Shown here: one piece after another, positions 9,507-17,218 of the stretch | Numbering within the stretch: the stretch's first letter is position 1 | Layout of the letters: each line of letters opens with the position of its first letter | Source of the DNA: Kitasatospora sp. NBC_00315 | GTDB taxonomy: Bacteria; Actinomycetota; Actinomycetes; Streptomycetales; Streptomycetaceae | Direction of reading: 5' to 3' | DNA: 64,000 nucleotides | Assembly: GCF_041435095.1 (NCBI RefSeq) | Contig: NZ_CP108025.1 | Span: 4,216,001 to 4,280,000, forward strand | Program-made: the position numbers and the translations under genes | The notes under the pieces: model-generated | Database searches by the model: none | Seen by the model: the letters and a program-made list of their open reading frames with translations, nothing else | What the model was told of the DNA's origin: nothing

Positions 9507-11369
9507 ATGACGGAGGAAGGGCAGCGGATCCCGCCCCTTCGCGCGGGCCGCCGGCCCGCGGGGCTGGCACTTCTCGGCTGGCTGGCGGACGAGCGGGCCC
9601 CCCGGCTGTGCCGGGTGTCCGGCGGACCGGGCAGCGGCAAGAGCCACCTGCTGGGCTGGCTGGAGGCCGCCTGCGCGGGCGAGCGGGCGCCGGCCGGCCG
9701 ACGGTTGCGGGTGGTCCTGCCGGCCGCGGGCCACTCGCCGCGCTCCGCCCTCTGGTCGATCGCGGCCCAACTCGGCCTGGTGGCAGGCACGGTGTCGGAG
9801 CTGCTGGCCGTGCTGGCCGGGGATCCCAGGCCGGTCGTGCTCTGCGTGCCCGGGCTGAACCGGGCCGCCGACCCGGCCCGGCTGGTCGAGCGGCTCCTTC
9901 AGCCGCTGCTGGAGCTGCCGCAGGTCCGGATGGTGGTGGAGGCGCCCACCGGCAGCCCGGAGGCGACGGCCTTCGCGGCCGGGCCGGGCCCGGCCGCCGA
10001 TCAGGCGGTGCTGGAGCTGGACGATCCGCGGTGGACCGACCGGGAGCGGTTCGGGCGCTGGTGCCTGGCGGTCGGGGGCGATGACGAGACCTATCCCAAC
10101 CCCGGTGCCGCACTGGGACGTTCGGCGGAGGCCGAGCCGCCGGGGCTGGCGGAGCTGGCGGCCCGGATCCCGGCCGGCCCCGGCGGTGGGCCCGATCTGC
10201 TGGGCGCGGGCGAGGAGGTGCTCTCGGAGTTCTGGACGGCCGCGGCCAGGGAGGGCGCGGCCGGCCGGCTCCAGGCGGACCCGCTGCTGCTGGTGCTGGC
10301 GGGCCCGGTCGCGGTCACGGCCGCGCTGGAGGGCGAGGACGGGACGGTCGCGCGGGCCTGGCAGGAGGCCGGCCCCGCGCTGATCGCGCTGGCCGATCCG
10401 GCCGAGCGGGCGGCCGCCCTGCGGATCCGGCTGCTGGGCGTCGACCCCGCCGCCGCCGACCGGCTCGCCACCCTGCCGGCCGGTTGGGCCGGCGCGTGGG
10501 CGCTCTGGCAGTCGGCCGGGGAGGCCTGGCCCGGCCCGGTGGCGGCGCTGGTCACCGGGCACGGCCCGTACGCCGGGCAGCTCCTGGTGGCCGATCCCTC
10601 GGGCATCGTGCGCAGCCTGGAGACGGCCGTCGGCCGCCCCTACGGCCTGCTGCCGGTGCGCGGCCAGTTGCGACTGCGCGCCATGGCGGCCCTCCCGGGC
10701 GGGGGCGTGGTCCTGTTGGACGCCTTCGGCGGCACCGTGCTGATCCCGCCGCCGGCCCAGGCCGCGCCCCCGGCGGCCCGGTCCGTCGCGGACCGCTACT
10801 CGGCCGATCCGCAGGCGCTGGAGGCGGTGCTCGCCGCGCTGCGCGGTGCGGCCGGAGCGGAGCTGAGCACGCTGGCCGCGGTGCCGACGCTGCCGGGCGC
10901 GGCGCCCGCGGTGGGCGACGAGAGCGGCGCGGTGCACTGGGCGGCGCAGGACGGCACGGTGCTCACCGAGCGGCTGCACACCGGCCCGGTCACCGCGCTC
11001 GCCGCGGCCGCGCTCGGTGGCGAGGGTGCGGCCGGTGCCGGTCATCCGGCGTTGGTCAGCGGGGGCGCCGACGGCGCCGTACGGCTCTGGGGGCCCGGCT
11101 CGGAGCCGCTGGCGGAGCCGGCCTACCGGCGGGAGTGCCCGGTCACGGCGGTGGCGGTGGGCCCCGGCCCGGCCGGTCCGGTGGTGGCCGCCGCCTGGAC
11201 GGACGGGCTGGTGCGGGTGCGGTACCTGGCCGATCCGGACGCGCTCTGGGAGCTGCGGCTCGGCGCACCGGTCGAGGCGCTCGCCCTGGCGGGGGATTCG
11301 CTGCTGCTGCTCGGGATGTCCGACGGCCTCGCCGCGGTGCGGTTCGGCCGCGGGCCGGTGCGGCCGTGA
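9507..11369 (+). CDS. P-loop NTPase with C-terminal WD40-like repeats (STAND-like)
   Basis: A 620-residue protein. A Walker A motif (SGGPGSGKSHLLGWL, Lys45) starts an N-terminal ATPase domain of about 300 residues, with a Walker-B-like VVLCVPGLN near residue 115. The C-terminal third contains degenerate WD/beta-propeller repeats, for example LVSGGADGAVRLW and VVAAAWTDGLVRVRYL. The layout resembles actinomycete STAND regulators, but the helical winged domain is not obvious and no effector was recognised. ATG at 9507, inside a 488-nt spacer that carries the MITE. It is convergent with the next gene, only 16 bp apart. Function unknown. Confidence 0.6.
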   Translation: MTEEGQRIPPLRAGRRPAGLALLGWLADERAPRLCRVSGGPGSGKSHLLGWLEAACAGERAPAGRRLRVVLPAAGHSPRSALWSIAAQLGLVAGTVSELLAVLAGDPRPVVLCVPGLNRAADPARLVERLLQPLLELPQVRMVVEAPTGSPEATAFAAGPGPAADQAVLELDDPRWTDRERFGRWCLAVGGDDETYPNPGAALGRSAEAEPPGLAELAARIPAGPGGGPDLLGAGEEVLSEFWTAAAREGAAGRLQADPLLLVLAGPVAVTAALEGEDGTVARAWQEAGPALIALADPAERAAALRIRLLGVDPAAADRLATLPAGWAGAWALWQSAGEAWPGPVAALVTGHGPYAGQLLVADPSGIVRSLETAVGRPYGLLPVRGQLRLRAMAALPGGGVVLLDAFGGTVLIPPPAQAAPPAARSVADRYSADPQALEAVLAALRGAAGAELSTLAAVPTLPGAAPAVGDESGAVHWAAQDGTVLTERLHTGPVTALAAAALGGEGAAGAGHPALVSGGADGAVRLWGPGSEPLAEPAYRRECPVTAVAVGPGPAGPVVAAAWTDGLVRVRYLADPDALWELRLGAPVEALALAGDSLLLLGMSDGLAAVRFGRGPVRP

Positions 11370-11385
11370 GCTCTCGCCCGGCCGG

Positions 11386-12330
11386 CTAGGGCACCGCCGG
11401 GCCGCCGAGGTACCCGCCCGTGGGGCTGTAGGGCCAGGCGTTGGCCACGCAGCCCTTGAGGCCGTAGATCTGCTGCATCATGGCGGGCGCGGGCTTGCCC
11501 CGGCCGGGGCAGGTCTCGTGCCCGTGGCCGATCCGGTGCCCGACCTCGTGGTTGACGATCAGTGCCCGGTACTCGTCGATCGGACCGTCGAACTGGGGTG
11601 ATCCGGTGTTCCAGCGCTTGAGGTTGACGACGACCTGGGGGCCCACGTCGCAGTTGACCTCGCCGTGGGTGTCCAGCCCGCCGGCGCCGCAGATCGAGTC
11701 GACGGTGTCGGGCGTGGCGATCTTCACGGTGAAGTCGTAGGCGCCGGAGGAGACCAGCTGGAAGCCGTTGTGCCGGTCGCTGGTCCATCCGCGCGGGTCG
11801 GCCAGGATGGCCTGGATCTGGGCGGCCGCGGCGGCCGGGTCCACCCCGCTGCCGTCCTCCACCTCGACCCGGTAGCGACGGATGGTGCCCCTGCCGACCG
11901 GTTCGGCGGCGCCGGGCGCGACGGTGAAGGTGCCGGGTCCGTGGGTCGGATCGGCGGTCGGGGCGGCGGTGGGCGTCCCCCCGGGGCTCGGGGTGGCGGT
12001 CGGGGCGGTGGCCGGACGGCCGGGCGCGGTGGCGCTCGGTGCCGGGGAGTGACCCGCGGTGGCCCGGCCCGTGGCGGCCTGGCCAGTGGCGGCCTGGTCG
12101 GCCGTGGCCGCCGCGTCCTGGTCGGAGAGCCGCTGGGCGGCCGGTGCCGGTGCGGACGGTCCCGCGGGCCGGTCGAGCGCCCACACCGCGGCGCCGAGGA
12201 CGGTGACCGAGGCGGCCAGTGCGAGGACCAGGGCTGCTCCCCTCCGTCGCGCCGCGCTCCGGTGGCCTGGACGCGAGCTGCGACGGCGGCCTCGTCGGGC
12301 GGAACTCTCGGTGGGGCGGGCTGCTCGCAC
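11386..12330 (-). CDS. Secreted or membrane-anchored DUF3152 metalloprotease-like protein
   Basis: A 314-residue protein. A basic N-terminus is followed by one hydrophobic segment (AALVLALAASVTVLGAAVWAL) and a Pro/Ala/Thr-rich linker to about residue 130. The C-terminal DUF3152 domain has a zincin-like motif VNHEVGHRIGHGHETCPGRG (HExxHxxxxxH) and several cysteines. The GTG start has AGGAAG 8 nt upstream. The active domain should lie outside the membrane. The protease activity is inferred from the metal-binding motif. Confidence 0.82.
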   Translation of the reverse strand: MRAARPTESSARRGRRRSSRPGHRSAARRRGAALVLALAASVTVLGAAVWALDRPAGPSAPAPAAQRLSDQDAAATADQAATGQAATGRATAGHSPAPSATAPGRPATAPTATPSPGGTPTAAPTADPTHGPGTFTVAPGAAEPVGRGTIRRYRVEVEDGSGVDPAAAAAQIQAILADPRGWTSDRHNGFQLVSSGAYDFTVKIATPDTVDSICGAGGLDTHGEVNCDVGPQVVVNLKRWNTGSPQFDGPIDEYRALIVNHEVGHRIGHGHETCPGRGKPAPAMMQQIYGLKGCVANAWPYSPTGGYLGGPAVP

Positions 12331-12557
12331 GTCGTACGCTTCCTGGTCGGACCGGCAGGGTCGACGAGCATACGAACAACTGTGCGCGCCCCCGTCGCGC
12401 TCTCACCTTGGCACGCGGACCGTGTCCGTGTCCACGCACGCGGTGGGCGACGACGGCCCCCGCCGCCCGGCCTGACGACGGCCGGAGAGCGGGGGCGCGG
12501 GTGCCACGGGCGGGCCGGTCGGACGGGCCGCCCGGGTGGTGCGGGAGGGGCCGGTCC

Positions 12558-12989
12558 TCAGCCCAGGGTGTCGGCGGCGGTCGGCGAGCTGTCGCGCAGG
12601 AACTGCGCGCAGCGTTCCGCCTCCTGCTTCTCGTCGATCGCGGCGGCCGCCCGGCCGAGCGCGTGCAGGGCGCGCAGGAAGCCGCGGTTCGGCTCGTGGT
12701 CCCACGGCACCGGCCCGTGGCCCTTCCAGCCGGCCCGTCGCAGCGAGTCCAGGCCGCGGTGGTAACCGGTGCGGGCGTAGGCGTACGACTCGACGACCCG
12801 GCCGGCGACGAAGGCGTCGTCGGCGAGCTGGGCCCAGGCCAGCGAGGAGGTCGGGTACTTCGCCGCGACCTCGGCGGGGGAGGCGCCGCCGGCCAGCAGT
12901 TCCAGCGGGGCGGGCTCGACGGGCAGGTGGGTCGGGGGCGGACCCCCGAGGAGGTTCTGGCCTCCGAGAGGGTTCTCGTGTGCGCTCAT
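12558..12989 (-). CDS. DUF3151 family protein
   Basis: A 143-residue soluble protein of the actinobacterial DUF3151 family. Its landmarks are PTSSLAWAQLAD, SYAYARTGYHRGLDSLRRAGW and PVPWDHEPNRGFLRALHAL, a TPR-like helical pattern. The ATG at 12989 was chosen over a longer basic extension. It follows fbaA on the same strand, a conserved neighbour in actinobacteria. The function is unknown. Confidence 0.85.
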   Translation of the reverse strand: MSAHENPLGGQNLLGGPPPTHLPVEPAPLELLAGGASPAEVAAKYPTSSLAWAQLADDAFVAGRVVESYAYARTGYHRGLDSLRRAGWKGHGPVPWDHEPNRGFLRALHALGRAAAAIDEKQEAERCAQFLRDSSPTAADTLG

Positions 12990-13086
12990 GCCCCCAGTGA
13001 ACCACCAGGAGCGGGCGCTCCGGTGACGCCGGCCGGTCCGCCGGGAGCGGTGGCGGGCCGGGCGCCGGTCCGCCGGGCCCGGACGA

Positions 13087-13130
13087 CGGTGGCCCCGGGC
13101 CCGGAACACGTGTCCGGGCCGGGGCCACCG
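13087..13130 (-). terminator. Hairpin downstream of fbaA
   Basis: A long imperfect palindrome centred on CACGTG, with about 20-bp arms and a single bulge, lies 34 nt after the fbaA stop. It probably ends fbaA transcription or reduces read-through into DUF3151. Confidence 0.7.
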
Positions 13131-13163
13131 GGTGGTGCGGTCGGCCGTCCTCCGGCCGGGCGC

Positions 13164-14186
13164 CTACTTCAGGCGGGTGCCGGCCGAGCGCAGGCTCTGG
13201 GCGGCCTCGGCGACGCGGGCGGCCATGCCGGCCTCACCGAGCTTGCCCCAGGTGCGCGGGTCGTAGGTGTTCTTCTTGCCGACCTCGCCGTCGACCTTCA
13301 GCACACCGTCGTAGTTGCGGAACATGTGGTCCGCGATCGGGCGGGTGAAGGCGTACTGGGTGTCGGTGTCGAGGTTCATCTTCACGACGCCGTTCTCCAG
13401 CGCGGTGGCGATCTCCTCGGGGGTGGAGCCCGAGCCGCCGTGGAAGACGAAGTCGAACGGGTCCTGCTTGCCGTACTGACCGCCGATGGCGGCCTGGAGC
13501 TCGGCGAGCAGCTCCGGCTTCAGGACGACGTTGCCCGGCTTGTACACGCCGTGCACGTTGCCGAAGGAGGCGGCCAGCAGGTAGCGGCCCTTCTCGCCCA
13601 GGCCGAGCGCCTCGGCGGTGCGGACGGCGTCGTTGACGGTGGTGTACAGCTCGTCGTTGATCTCGTGCGTGACACCGTCCTCCTCGCCGCCGGTCGGGGT
13701 GATCTCGACCTCAAGGATGATCTTGGCGGCGGCGGCCTGGGCCAGCAGCTCCTGCGCGATGGCGAGGTTGTCGGCCAGGGTCTCGGCGGAGCCGTCCCAC
13801 ATGTGCGACTGGAACAGCGGGTTCAGACCCTTGGCGACGCGCTCGGCGGAGATCGCGAGCAGCGGGCGGACGTAGCCGTCCAGCTTGTCCTTGGGGCAGT
13901 GGTCGGTGTGCAGCGCGACGGTGATGTCGTACTTCGCCGCCACGATGTGGGCGAACTCGGCGAGCGCCACGGCGCCCGTCACCATGTCCTTGTTGTGCTG
14001 GCCACCCAGGAACTCCGCACCACCGGTGGAGATCTGGATGATGCCGTCGCTCTCCGCCTCGGCGAAGCCGCGCAGGGCCGCGTGAAGGGTCTGCGTCGAG
14101 GTGACGTTGATGGCCGGGTAGGCGAACTTGCCCGCCTTGGCCCGGTCCAGCATCTCGTTGTAGACCTCGGGAGTTGCGATGGGCAT
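13164..14186 (-). CDS. fbaA: Class II fructose-bisphosphate aldolase
   Basis: A 340-residue zinc-dependent aldolase that reversibly cleaves fructose 1,6-bisphosphate to DHAP and glyceraldehyde 3-phosphate in glycolysis. Visible motifs are the metal-site HTDHCPKD (about residue 95), the second metal region GSGSTPEEI preceded by FVFHGG, and the phosphate-binding MNLDTDTQYAFTR. Its length matches class IIA enzymes. The ATG at 14186 has GGAGCGG upstream. It is divergent from dedA. Confidence 0.97.
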   Translation of the reverse strand: MPIATPEVYNEMLDRAKAGKFAYPAINVTSTQTLHAALRGFAEAESDGIIQISTGGAEFLGGQHNKDMVTGAVALAEFAHIVAAKYDITVALHTDHCPKDKLDGYVRPLLAISAERVAKGLNPLFQSHMWDGSAETLADNLAIAQELLAQAAAAKIILEVEITPTGGEEDGVTHEINDELYTTVNDAVRTAEALGLGEKGRYLLAASFGNVHGVYKPGNVVLKPELLAELQAAIGGQYGKQDPFDFVFHGGSGSTPEEIATALENGVVKMNLDTDTQYAFTRPIADHMFRNYDGVLKVDGEVGKKNTYDPRTWGKLGEAGMAARVAEAAQSLRSAGTRLK

Positions 14187-14505
14187 GCGAATCCGCTCCT
14201 GTCGGGTTGCGGCGTACGGACGGGGATGTCCGACGCTGTGTACGCCTTCGGTACGACCTGAGGTACCGGGGGGCCGACGCGGCTCTGCGACTCGGCTTTC
14301 GGGTACCGGGCTTCGGGGGCGCCCCCGCCGGTCGCAAAGAGGGTGATCGCGACCACGGACCGGACGCCTGTGCCATCTTCCCAGACTCGTGCCGCTGGTC
14401 CATCAATGGCCCGCCAGTCGGGACGGGCAGCCCCGGTATGCGACCACGGCATGACTCCCGACAGGCCATCGGGGCGAGTTAAGGCGGGACCGCTATCCTG
14501 CGGCC
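14187..14505. promoter_or_regulatory. Divergent promoter region fbaA/dedA
   Basis: 319 nt with no gene. Several GGTACCGGG-like repeats occur near 14260-14310. No confident promoter boxes can be named. Confidence 0.35.
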
Positions 14506-15231
14506 GTGGACTACAACCAGCTCGCCGTCAACCTGCTCGACGCCAAATCGCTGATCTCCTCACTCGGCGCCATCGGGCTGATGGCGATCATCTTCGCGGA
14601 GACCGGCCTGCTGGTCGGCTTCTTCTTCCCGGGTGACTCCCTGTTGATCCTCGCCGGGGTGGCCGCCTCCGGCGCGGCCTCCTCGGTGCTCGGGGAGGGG
14701 GCCCGGCTGCCGATCGTCGCGCTGCTGATCGGCACCCCGATCGCGGCGGTCGCCGGTGCGCAGCTCGGGCACCTGATCGGCGCCAAGGTGGGGCCCCGGC
14801 TCTTCGACAAGCCGGAGTCGAAGATCTTCCGCCGGGAGTACGTGGTCAAGGCCGAGGAGTACTTCGCGAAGTTCGGTCCGGGCAAGGCCGTCGTGCTGGC
14901 CCGCTTCATGCCGATCGTCCGGACCTTCCTCAACCCGGTCGCGGGCACCCTGGAGATGCCGGCCCGGACGTTCTTCGTCTGGAACCTCGTCGGCGGCGTG
15001 CTGTGGACCGAGTCGATGCTGCTCATCGGCTACTTCTTCGGTGACGCGCTGGCGCCGGTCATCGACAAGTACCTGATCCCGGCGATGCTGCTGATCATCC
15101 TGATCTCGGTCTCGCCGATCCTCGTCGAGGTGCTGCGCGAGCGGAAGAAGAAGCGGGCCGGTGGAGGCGCCGTCACCGCCCCGCAGGACGCCGAGGCGGC
15201 CCAGGCGGGCGGCCGGCACCGCCGGGGCTGA
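14506..15231 (+). CDS. DedA family membrane protein
   Basis: A 241-residue integral membrane protein. It has the DedA/VTT signature: an N-terminal re-entrant segment (ETGLLVGFFFPGDSLL), the conserved FxRFxPxxR-like ARFMPIVRTFLNPVAG, and GGVLWTESMLLIGYFFGD. DedA proteins are implicated in phospholipid (undecaprenyl-phosphate or PE) translocation and membrane homeostasis; the substrate here is unknown. The GTG start is 15 nt after a purine-rich site. The C-terminal ~30 residues are charged and cytoplasmic. Confidence 0.92.
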   Translation: MDYNQLAVNLLDAKSLISSLGAIGLMAIIFAETGLLVGFFFPGDSLLILAGVAASGAASSVLGEGARLPIVALLIGTPIAAVAGAQLGHLIGAKVGPRLFDKPESKIFRREYVVKAEEYFAKFGPGKAVVLARFMPIVRTFLNPVAGTLEMPARTFFVWNLVGGVLWTESMLLIGYFFGDALAPVIDKYLIPAMLLIILISVSPILVEVLRERKKKRAGGGAVTAPQDAEAAQAGGRHRRG

Positions 15232-15241
15232 CCACCCGGGC

Positions 15242-15307
15242 CCCCGGACACCAGGACGCCCCGCACTGTTTCACGTGAAACAGTGCGGGGCGTCCTGGTG
15301 TCCGGGG
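15242..15307. terminator. 66-bp perfect palindrome between convergent dedA and pyrE
   Basis: Every base from 15242 to 15274 pairs with its mirror in 15275-15307, giving 33-bp arms and no loop. It lies 10 nt after the dedA stop and 86 nt beyond the pyrE stop, between convergent genes, so it can act as a bidirectional terminator. Its core is a consensus parS site, listed separately. Confidence 0.85.
15267..15282. promoter_or_regulatory. parS: parS chromosome-partition site
   Basis: TGTTTCACGTGAAACA matches the consensus 16-mer bound by ParB at all 16 positions. In Streptomyces many parS sites lie around oriC, so this supports an origin-proximal location. It forms the exact centre of the 66-bp palindrome. 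Confidence 0.9.
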
Positions 15308-15310
15308 AGG

Positions 15311-15358
15311 TGCACCCGTGCACCCGTGCACCCGTGCACCCGTGCACCCGTGCACCCG
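15311..15358. repeat. Octamer tandem repeat TGCACCCG x6
   Basis: Six exact head-to-tail copies of TGCACCCG, then a degenerate seventh (TGGACGGG), start 3 nt after the palindrome and lie 35 nt beyond the pyrE stop. Each junction contains a GTGCAC palindrome. It is a simple-sequence repeat that could vary in number between strains. Confidence 0.95.
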
Positions 15359-15393
15359 TGGACGGGGCGCGGGCGCGCCCGGTGCGGAGCCGC

Positions 15394-15945
15394 TCAGCCG
15401 AGGTCGAGATCGTCCAGCGTGTACGCGGTGTAGTACGGCAGGCCGGTCGCCCGGACCGCCTGCTCGCCGCCGCGCTCCACGATCACCGCGACGCCGACCA
15501 CCTCGGCACCGGCCTCCCGGAGCGCCTCGACGGCCGTCAGCACCGAGCCGCCGGTGGTGGAGGTGTCCTCGACGGCCAGCACCCGGCGGCCCTTCACGTC
15601 CGGGCCCTCGATCCGGCGCTGGAGGCCGTGCGCCTTGCCCGCCTTGCGGACCACGAAGGCGTCCAGCTCACGGCCGCGCGCGGCGGCGGCGTGCAGCATC
15701 GAGGCGGCCACCGGGTCGGCGCCCAGGGTCAGGCCGCCCACCGCGTCGTACTCCAGGTCGGCGGTGAGGTCCAGCATGACCGTGCCGACCAGCGGGGCGG
15801 CCTGGCCGTCCAGCGTGATGCGGCGCAGGTCCACGTAGTAGTCCGCCTCCAGCCCGGAGGAGAGGGTGACCTTGCCGTGCACGACGGCCTTGTCCTTGAT
15901 CTGTGCCAGCAGGGCGTCGCGGTCGTTGCTCAGGTCGGTGCTCAT
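15394..15945 (-). CDS. pyrE: Orotate phosphoribosyltransferase
   Basis: A 183-residue enzyme that makes OMP from orotate and PRPP in pyrimidine synthesis. The PRPP loop is VLAVEDTSTTGGSVL. The substrate region is KVTLSSGLEADYYVDLRR, with the conserved FFxxKxAKxHG-type segment seen as FVVRKAGKAHG. The ATG at 15945 was chosen, since the upstream extension is non-homologous. It is the first unit after the convergent parS palindrome. Confidence 0.94.
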   Translation of the reverse strand: MSTDLSNDRDALLAQIKDKAVVHGKVTLSSGLEADYYVDLRRITLDGQAAPLVGTVMLDLTADLEYDAVGGLTLGADPVAASMLHAAAARGRELDAFVVRKAGKAHGLQRRIEGPDVKGRRVLAVEDTSTTGGSVLTAVEALREAGAEVVGVAVIVERGGEQAVRATGLPYYTAYTLDDLDLG

Positions 15946-16042
15946 GAGCAGCCAGTCTAGAGCCCGTCGCAGCGGCGGTCCGCCCGCCGGCCCGGCCGGG
16001 GCGCGTCGCACCACCCGGCGGTGGCCGGGGCCCGGCGGCGAC

Positions 16043-17059
16043 TCAGCGCCGGCGCAGGACGCGGACCAGCACCACCGCGCCGCCCAGCAGCGCCACGCCG
16101 CCGCCGATCACCCAGGGCACCGTCGGCCGGCCGCCCGCGACCGCGCCGAGCGGCGACACGCCGCTCTCCCCGCCCCAGCGGGACGCGGCCCGCGCCCGGG
16201 CGCTGCGGGCGGGCAGCGCCGGGGCGTACCGGCCGCGCGGCGGTGCGTGGTCGACCTCCTCGGCCGAGCGGCCGACGATGCTGCGCCGCACCGGGCCGGA
16301 GAGCACGGGTTCGTCGTCGTAGTCGTGGGGGAGTTCGCCCGAGGCGCCCGCCGGCACGCCGGTCTCCTCCTCGGAGCCGTTTCCGGTGGGGAGGCCGAAG
16401 CGTTCGGCGTCGGCGTCGGAGAAGGCGATCAGATCGGAGAGGTCGTCGTCCAGGGAGTCGTCGCCGAAGGCCTCCTCGAAGCCCTCACCGAGCGGGCCGG
16501 CCTCCTCACCGGTCGGCGCGCGGTCCTCCAGGAACAGCACCGTGGCCTCCGGCCCGTCGGCGCCCTCCTCGTCCGGGCCGTCCTCGTCCTCCTCGCCCGG
16601 ATCGGCGCCCTCGGAGGCCAGCGCCGCGGCGAAGCGGTCCAGCAGGCGGCGTCCGGCGGCGGCCAGCACCTCGGCGTCGAACTCGGTCAGCCGCCCGGTC
16701 GCGGTGAGGTCGGCGGTGAAGCGCACGGTCGCGTGCTCCTCGCCGGGCGTGGTGGAGCCCTCGGTGACGGCGATCCGGACGGTGGCGGTCGCCTCGCCGC
16801 TGCCCCGGGCCTCCTGGCCCTCGGCGAACGCGGTGAGCACGCCCTCGCGGCCCTCGATCAGTGAGAGCACCCCCCGGTACGTGATCGTCGAGGTGCCGAT
16901 CCGCAGCCTGAGACGCCCGCTGATCTCCTCGGCCTGCCCGCTGCCGGCCGCGGCCGGCTCGGTGCTCAGGCCGGGGACGCAGCGCGCCAGCAGCGCCGGA
17001 TCCTGCAGGGCCTGCCGGACCGTCGCGGCCGGCATCGGGACGACAACCTCATGCTCCAT
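16043..17059 (-). CDS. CoxG/SRPBCC-like protein with acidic linker and C-terminal anchor
   Basis: A 338-residue protein. Residues 1-150 are an SRPBCC/CoxG-like domain (MEHEVVVPMPAATVRQALQD, LLARCVPGLS, ATGRLTEFDAEVLAAAGRRL). CoxG was named for carbon-monoxide-dehydrogenase assembly, but many actinomycete members act elsewhere. A ~140-residue Glu/Asp-rich low-complexity linker follows. The end is one hydrophobic helix (VPWVIGGGVALLGGAVVLV) plus RVLRRR, a C-terminal membrane anchor. No CO-dehydrogenase genes are nearby, so the role is unknown. Confidence 0.78.
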   Translation of the reverse strand: MEHEVVVPMPAATVRQALQDPALLARCVPGLSTEPAAAGSGQAEEISGRLRLRIGTSTITYRGVLSLIEGREGVLTAFAEGQEARGSGEATATVRIAVTEGSTTPGEEHATVRFTADLTATGRLTEFDAEVLAAAGRRLLDRFAAALASEGADPGEEDEDGPDEEGADGPEATVLFLEDRAPTGEEAGPLGEGFEEAFGDDSLDDDLSDLIAFSDADAERFGLPTGNGSEEETGVPAGASGELPHDYDDEPVLSGPVRRSIVGRSAEEVDHAPPRGRYAPALPARSARARAASRWGGESGVSPLGAVAGGRPTVPWVIGGGVALLGGAVVLVRVLRRR

Positions 17060-17218
17060 GCTGCGAGCCTACCGACCGGCCCGGGCTGTCGGCGGTGTTC
17101 GGGCGGCCTGCCGCCGTACCGGCTGCTCCCGTCGGCCGAGCGGCCGGCCGCGCCGGCTGGCCGCACGACTGCCGTCCGGCCGCCGCGCACCGCAGGGCCG
17201 GCGCGCCCGGCCGCCCGC

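Noticed and set aside
15311..15358. Possible CRISPR array
   Set aside because: Units are 8 bp, directly tandem, without spacers; no cas genes are present.
16043..17059. CO-dehydrogenase accessory operon
   Set aside because: Only a CoxG-like domain is present; no cox structural or maturation genes are nearby.
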